A stretch of 64,000 nucleotides of DNA from Ornithodoros turicata (Eukaryota > Arthropoda > Arachnida > Ixodida > Argasidae): positions 6,081,001-6,145,000 of the forward strand of contig NC_088201.1 of assembly GCF_037126465.1 (NCBI RefSeq). Reading direction: 5' to 3'. The notes below the pieces were generated by a model. That model had not been told where the DNA came from. It did no database searches and saw nothing but the letters and a program-made list of their open reading frames with translations. This document shows positions 58,501 to 64,000 of this stretch, piece after piece. How positions within the stretch are numbered: the stretch's first letter is position 1; every line of letters begins with the position of its first letter. Position numbers and translations under genes: made by a program.

Positions 58501-60534
58501 GAGCCACAAGACGACAGAAAACTGATTCATTCGTCGAGAATGTTCAATGCACATTTACAGGATTTTGGTACCAAAACTTTTGGTCCTCAAGCTTGGGGGT
58601 TAATGTCGTATATTGGTGTTTTATGTAGCTCCGTCTCCACGGGGTTCTTGGGATAAAAGCCCTCGAAGAACACACTTGTGTTGTGTAGTACTTGGTAGCT
58701 TCAAAGAAAGCTGCAGGCTTTGTTTATTGAGGTCAAGGATAATGCAGCAACACGTTCTGGATCATAACCACTAAAATGTCAATGTACCACACTGGTATAT
58801 TTGGTTTACCGTGAAATATATGATAAGAAATTGTGATGGTATGGTGGCCCCGCAGAGATTCGAGGCTCGAAATTGACATGTTCTAGCATTCATAGTGTTG
58901 TCCTTGCTGGCTCAGTGCAGTGGTAAACATATTCTCATATTTGGGGCCCTCTCAAGGACTTTGTGAATTTGCTGGTATAGTTCTGTCTTCGCTTTTTTTT
59001 TTTTTTCTTGATAATAAACATTATTAATGTTAGGTACCTTGCCTTTTGCGAGGTACATCAAGCAGAGTGTGCCATGTGCCGAGAAAAAAAAAAAAAAATG
59101 TGTGGTACGAATACAGAGAAAGTGGCTACGAAGGCATTTCGAACAATACATTAATCTCTTGCACTTTGTAGGAAATGGTCTTCTTACTGCTCTCGCAAAA
59201 TTACCCAGTGTTCTAACGGAGTCCTTGTACTTTTAATTTGAAATGGACGTTTCCTTCTGTTCTTCCGTGACATTACGGTTGGGCTGACCACAGAAACGTT
59301 TTATCTGTATTTGATGACCCGCACCTGCGCGTGTGAGCATGTGCTAGACGTGCCGTATGTGCATGGGGGCTATACCAGGGATTCATTGTTCTTCGTTGTC
59401 ACAGCCAAATATGACGTGCGAATATCAATTCTCAGTCAATTCAAGGGTCGAAGCAGGGACTGGTTATAAAAATCACCCTCTTAATGGAATGAGGTAACGG
59501 ATTGTAGTTCTTGTATGTGCGTATAATGTTGGATTTTTTTGGATTTATAATGAACGCTGTAAGACAGAAGTACCTCTCGTTTCAGTGTCAACCTTTGCAT
59601 ATTTCTCAAGTGTCCAAAATTAGCCCCCTAGACCGTCTCGCAACATAGAGCCTTCGTGGTAGGTTAGATGCCGACTGCGGTTGCCAGCAGACTTGTGCCC
59701 GTTACTCGAAAAAAGTAATTGATTACCGTTACTTCTGTGGGAAAAGTAATTGATTACCATTACCAATTACTCGACTTCAAATGTAATTGAGTAACGAGTA
59801 GAAAAGTAACGCGTTACTTCGGTCGTTACTCTGCATTCACGCAAATTATAACCGTCTTTGTGTGCCTCAGAAAAAAAAAGAAAAAGAGGTTCAACAGCGG
59901 AACAGCTGAAATAACAAGACAAACAAAAACACGTAGGACAAGGAGATCTGTACGCCCGGGAAGACGTTGACCCGATTGTGGAAGAGCATTGCAAGGAACT
60001 TCCCCATGACTCACTAAACCTCCACAGCTTCAGGTACCATCACACTGGTGTAGGAAGAGATTAGGGAGAGAGACCCTGACATTCCAGAGCGTTATTACAA
60101 TGACCTTCGCTTCCTATAGTAGGACAGCCCTACAAAGGCTGATGGCACCAGGGGCTTGACTTGGGGCAGAACATCCGAAAGATAAGCTAATCTCTGCCGG
60201 AAAAGTAATCAATTACTCAGAAAAGTAATTGATTACTCGAAAAATTACTTAAAAAGGTGATTGATTACAAGTAACGCAATTACTAGTAACGCGTTACGCA
60301 CAAGTCTGGTTGCTAGCAATCTGTCGTTCCTACCTGGTCATCACCTGCAATGGGGACAACACCCTGTGAAGGCAGCAGGAACATGCTTGCCGAACTCTTG
60401 CTATTCTACAGCACGAAACACGCTTTCGAGCGCAGTTAGTGCCATGCAGTTTGAAATCGGTCGATCAAATGACATGTTTGCGTAGCTGTTTGAGTTTTTC
60501 GTCCTGTTCACTAATGATCGTGTTGATTTTACAG
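55526..60534 (+). other. METTL4 3' flank and ERGIC1 upstream region
   Basis: Plausible polyadenylation signals lie at 56964-56969 and 57041-57046. Long G runs (55807-55820, 56107-56120, 56757-56774) and A/T runs punctuate otherwise unassigned sequence. The hAT-like MITE at 59688-60308 ends this stretch. ERGIC1 exon 1 should lie here or earlier, but I could not find it. Confidence 0.5.
59688..60308. mobile_element. hAT-like MITE built of AATTGATTAC repeats
   Basis: The termini CAGACTTGTGC ... GCACAAGTCTG are flanked by GTTGCCAG / GTTGCTAG, an 8-bp duplication with one mismatch. Both ends are arrays of AGTAATTGATTAC and GTAACGCGTTAC units. The centre (about 59840-60185) is unique sequence. Its architecture parallels the TAGTTAAACTAC family but with a different micro-repeat. 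Confidence 0.8.
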
Positions 60535-60669
60535 GTTTGATATCTACCGAAAGATCCCGAAAGATTTGACACAGCCCACCTTAACAGGCGCAGCCATCTC
60601 TATCATCAGCTGCGCCTTCATCTTCATATTGTTCCTCTCGGAGCTAATCTCTTACCTCAGGCCTGAGCT
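60535..60669 (+). CDS. ERGIC1: ERGIC1 (ER-Golgi intermediate compartment protein 1), exon
   Basis: The exon has 135 nt after GATTTTACAG| and before |GTAAGT. It encodes FDIYRKIPKDLTQPTLTGAA and the first membrane helix (ISIISCAFIFILFLSELISY). FDIYRK.PKDLTQPT is highly characteristic of ERGIC1 (ERGIC-32), which cycles between ER and cis-Golgi with ERGIC2/3. It enters with one base completing an Arg codon (AG|G) and leaves in phase 2. The preceding exon with the start codon was not located. Confidence 0.93.
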
Positions 60670-60769
60670 GTAAGTCGAAAGGGCATGCACGTATTACAGC
60701 GCCTGAGAAGTCCTCGAAAGTCTCCTTACCTGAATTGTGCTGGGCATCTTTTTATCCCTTACAGATTTT

Positions 60770-61680
60770 GTTTTTAAATAAAAAAAGCTATCAGAGCAGG
60801 ATAGATGTCGTTTTTGCAGTTGAGTTATACGTAGGGTTCCGCATTTTCGGCTTTTATTCCTGGAGAGATTCGGTGGGTGTTTTTCGTTATTTATGTGTTT
60901 TGCCAAATTCGGATATTTTTGGCATTCTATAAACACTTTGGAGAGTTAAACAGGGGGGTGCTAATTTCCCTAAGAACGACACGAAATATAGCCAACTTCC
61001 TTTGCTGGAGGGTACCACGTGTACTTGAATCCCCTTAACTCACTGATAAAATTGTTGCAGGTGATGATTTTTCCCTGAGGTAGAGGCTAATGGCTCCGCT
61101 GGGCGTCATTCTCAGCGTTCCACCCGCAATGAGGTGAAGGAAAAACAAAAATGTGATGCCCCGAAAAAAAAAAAAATGAAATTGGGTTTTGGGATGTAGC
61201 GCCATATGCAAAAATGTGATTGGGAGTCTTTTGGAATATGCTGAATTTCCCTAAAAATATGTGGTGCATGTCCTTTGGCATTTTTCGGCGGAGGTTGAAA
61301 ACGCGGAGCCCTAGTTATATAGCCAGGAGGACGTCCTCTCGAAGAGAGTATGCAACTGCAAGATGACTGATTACCTAAAATTTATTAATTCACTCATTAA
61401 TTGGGGGATCTGAGGCAAAATTGAGATAGCAGTATGGGAGACAATCGTCGTTGAAAGCCATTCCATTTTAAAATAATTTAATGAAACGTGCACATGCATT
61501 GAAATATTCATTGCTGAATTTGCTGTGAAAATCAGCCAAAGTCCAAACTGCATGAATGCAGAGAGCACAGCGGTCATTCCACACCAGAGGGCCAAGTGCT
61601 TCGGGGCGATGGAGATGATTGGAGTAGGTGCTCATCTGCTGGCCAGATCAGCCAGCTTGTAAGCCAAGCGTATAATTCGG
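60770..61680. repeat. Dispersed repeat fragments in ERGIC1 intron
   Basis: Segments such as AGCAGGATAGATGTCGTTTT and CAAGATGACTGATTACC recur, diverged, at about 31560-31680, and CCAGAGGGCCAAGTGC recurs at about 32285. Other pieces recur near 29870-30190 and 33110-33300. No terminal structure or coding domain identifies the family. Confidence 0.5.
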
Positions 61681-61871
61681 TTCAGCGGAGCTTAACCCGA
61701 ACCGAAACAGTATGCCTGAACCCGAACTGTACAAAAAAAAAAAAATACCGGTTCCGATCCCTGATTTCCAAGCGAGGTGTAACTGTAATTCCACGCTATT
61801 TTAATGAGCTAGCTGGCCCTGTAACTTAGCTACTTTTAAAAATTAACTTACCCATTACTGAATTTGTGCAG

Positions 61872-61960
61872 GGTGAGCGAGCTGTTTGTCGACAACCCTA
61901 CGGGTGCAGAACGAGTTCCTGTTGAGCTCAACATCACCTTGTTGCGGCTTGACTGTAGTG
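61872..61960 (+). CDS. ERGIC1: ERGIC1, next exon
   Basis: The exon has 89 nt between AATTTGTGCAG| and |GTGAGT. It encodes VSELFVDNPTGAERVPVELN and ITLLRLDCS, matching the luminal ELYVDDP...I.VSLNI.LP.L.C segment of ERGIC1. Phases join both neighbours. Confidence 0.92.
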
Positions 61961-62028
61961 GTGAGTAACAAGCACTAAGTGTTGAGCGTTTTTCACTCGT
62001 GACAGTTTTTTCGTGCATTTTATTGCAG

Positions 62029-62147
62029 TGGTGGGGCTGGATATTCAAGATGACATGGGAAGACATGAAGTGGGCTTTGTTGAGAACACGGAGAAGACTC
62101 CAGTAGGCGAAGGGTGCCGGTTCGAGGGCAAATTCTTTGTGCATAAG
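62029..62147 (+). CDS. ERGIC1: ERGIC1, next exon
   Basis: After a 68-nt intron (TTTATTGCAG|) it encodes VGLDIQDDMGRHEVGFVENT and GEGCRFEGKFFVHK, then |GTGAGG in phase 0. GLDIQDEMGRHEVG and GCRFEG are near-invariant ERGIC1 motifs in the luminal beta-sandwich. The remaining exons lie beyond the window. Confidence 0.93.
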
Positions 62148-64000
62148 GTGAGGTGGAAGTCTGCAGCTGCCCTTTGACCTCATCATACCCTGGGTGTACA
62201 GCAGTCGCTGGAACCAATCGGTGGTTACATATTACCAGTGATGGCCACTAACTACGTCTACAGTAGTTTAACTATAACTACTAACTACTTCGCGATGGAG
62301 TAGTTTAACTAGTAGTTCAACTACTTTTCAGGGGAGTAGTCAAAACTACTTCTTTAACTACTGCAATGTATTTTAGCTCTCTACTCTCTGACTACTTAAC
62401 GTTGTCCATCCACATCAGTCCCCTGTAGTGTACTTGGACACCTAAATATGAATCACAAGCAATGATAAACTTTGGCTCAAGCCATTGCTACGATCGTCAA
62501 ATACAAGGCTTGCGGCGGGATTCTTTCTGTGCCTACGCAATAAACTATGTTGCAGAATTATTTCGCAACAAATGAGTCTTCACTAGACAAGCATTAAAAG
62601 TGAAGATTTAGTACACATGCACGACACAATTGCTCTGCACCTCCGTTCTCATCAAACAAGTAGCTCAAGGTAAAAGTCGGAAGCGCAATCGTGCCGTAAA
62701 GCTTGCGGCAAAATCGGAAGTAGTTGGCGCCTTCAGTAACCTAACTACTGTAGTTAACTACTTAAAATAGTAGTTTAACTACTAGTTGCCACTACATTTC
62801 TGCAAGTAGTTGATAACTACTTTTTAACTACAATCAGGTAGTTTAACTAGTAGTTTAACTACATGTAGTTAACTACTGGCCATCACTGCATATTACCATA
62901 GATCTATCAACAGATGGTCACGGCAGCGTTGTTGGTAGAAACTTATGAGGCTCACCCGGGTGAATGACTGGATGGCAAAATTCATGCGCATGAAACATAA
63001 TATATTGCTGAGAAGAATATATTTCTTCGTAAGGATAAACCTTCTAGCATGCATGCTGAATTTTTGGACAAGCTCCGGTACTGCAACTTCCAAACTTGGT
63101 GACTCGGGGATTCAACGTCAACCTGTCTTTGCCCGGCAACGAATAGCTCATATTGTTCGTGTATGAGACGTTTAGCCTGCAACTGGTTACGACCCACTTA
63201 ACTTCATAACTTTCCAAAATGTGATTTTTATGTCATTGGAAGATGCGACACTCTATCCTGTACACCTTATGCAAAGTAGGTTTCCCCCCTCACCCTCTAA
63301 TAGGGCGCACAAAGGAAACGATTTACACTGTGTATGTAATTTTTTACCGCCTTCATCTTAGAATTCACCGGTAAAATAAACGCAGTATCACGCTGTATGA
63401 TGTTCCAGGTGTACATAAAAAACATTCCGTTTTTCTCTGAGCAGTACACCCTGCGCTAGCGACGCTTGGAAACGAAAGTTTCGCAAATTTGGCAATTTTG
63501 GAACTGGGTTTTCAGAATGTGGCGGTCCAGACAAAAATAGCAGCATTGTGTGATTCAATTGTAGAATGCTTCCACTATGTGCTCCTAAAAAACTACAAAA
63601 GGACTATTTGACTTGCGCGAGAAAATAATTTTTTTCCGGACCCGTGTTGGCACGTAAAGAATGCCTATAGGTCCACAATCAAGGCGTGGTATAAGGTACT
63701 TAACGGGCCCCAGGAAAGCACAATGTATGTCGCATTCATGCAATCAACCTCCAACGCCAGTCTTTCGAAAATTTTTCTTTATGTCCTGATCGTTCTTTGT
63801 ACGGTTTTAGTTTGTCAAAGTTCTTTTTGCACAGGGGCCATTCCACGCGAAATGATCCAAACATGCCGCTCGACCATCACCGACATTTCTTTAAAGGAGT
63901 ACAGAGGGCCGTCGAAAAAAATTTCAGATTAAGACATCTGATGAAAGTGTGTGTGTCATTATACCGAATAGCGCGAAAGGTTTTGATGTGTGCAATTTGT
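62148..64000 (+). other. ERGIC1 intron (continues past window)
   Basis: It contains the hAT-like MITE at 62237-62888. From 62900 to 64000 I see no exon, transposon terminus or other recognisable feature. Confidence 0.6.
62237..62888. mobile_element. hAT-like MITE (TAGTTAAACTAC family), copy 3
   Basis: CAGTGATGGCCACTAAC ... GGCCATCACTG has a perfect 8-bp target duplication, CATATTAC (62229-62236 and 62889-62896). It lies in the ERGIC1 intron that follows the 62029-62147 exon. CAGTG termini plus 8-bp duplications indicate the hAT superfamily. Confidence 0.9.

Overview
This window is nuclear genomic DNA from an animal, most likely an arthropod. A chelicerate, and among them a tick, is my best guess. 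The evidence is spliced genes with GT-AG introns, animal-only families (EGR zinc finger, CD39-type ecto-NTPDase, SOD-repeat protein, METTL4, ERGIC1), very long repeat-filled introns next to introns of 58-70 nt, and dense short DNA transposons and tRNA-derived SINEs. There is no bacterial operon, CRISPR array, rRNA gene or convincing tRNA gene. The tick assignment is inference from repeat style and gene content.

Layout. (1) 32-964 (-) is a single-exon EGR-type zinc-finger transcription factor. Its upstream region (965-1939) holds two perfect CArG boxes with Ets cores, and is shared head-to-head with (2) a membrane ecto-nucleoside triphosphate diphosphohydrolase (+). I reconstruct the latter from three phase-0 exons (1940-2860, 22145-22288, 23461-23907; 503 aa, a transmembrane helix at each end). 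Its first intron is 19.3 kb of transposon debris. (3) A secreted multidomain Cu/Zn-SOD-like repeat protein runs leftwards from 51703. Seven exons with matching splice phases were found down to 26908, and the C-terminal exon was not found. (4) A small unrecognised gene (+) lies in one of its introns at 36.1-36.6 kb. (5) METTL4, a DPPW-type MT-A70 methyltransferase, is at 52429-55525 (+), head-to-head with the SOD-repeat gene. (6) Internal exons of ERGIC1 (+) are at 60535-62147; its first exon was not located and its 3' part lies beyond the window.

Between the genes the sequence is a catalogue of non-autonomous elements. Three hAT-like MITEs built of TAGTTAAACTAC micro-repeats have perfect 8-bp target duplications, and a second hAT-like element is built of AATTGATTAC units. 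Several pogo/Tc1-mariner-like families with TA target sites include nested and abutting insertions. Three foldbacks share only a CACTCTTA-type terminus. A two-copy element has about 26-bp termini. There are also LINE 3' ends, a truncated mariner transposase, SINE fragments, and at least four copies of a hairpin-GAAACGT motif that recalls the hammerhead-like tails of Penelope-like retroelements.

The genes do not form a pathway; they are neighbours in an ordinary metazoan gene neighbourhood. The most interesting items are the SOD-repeat protein with almost complete loss of copper ligands, the hammerhead-like motif copies, the conserved SRF/Ets logic upstream of the EGR gene, and the unidentified gene nested in the SOD-repeat intron.
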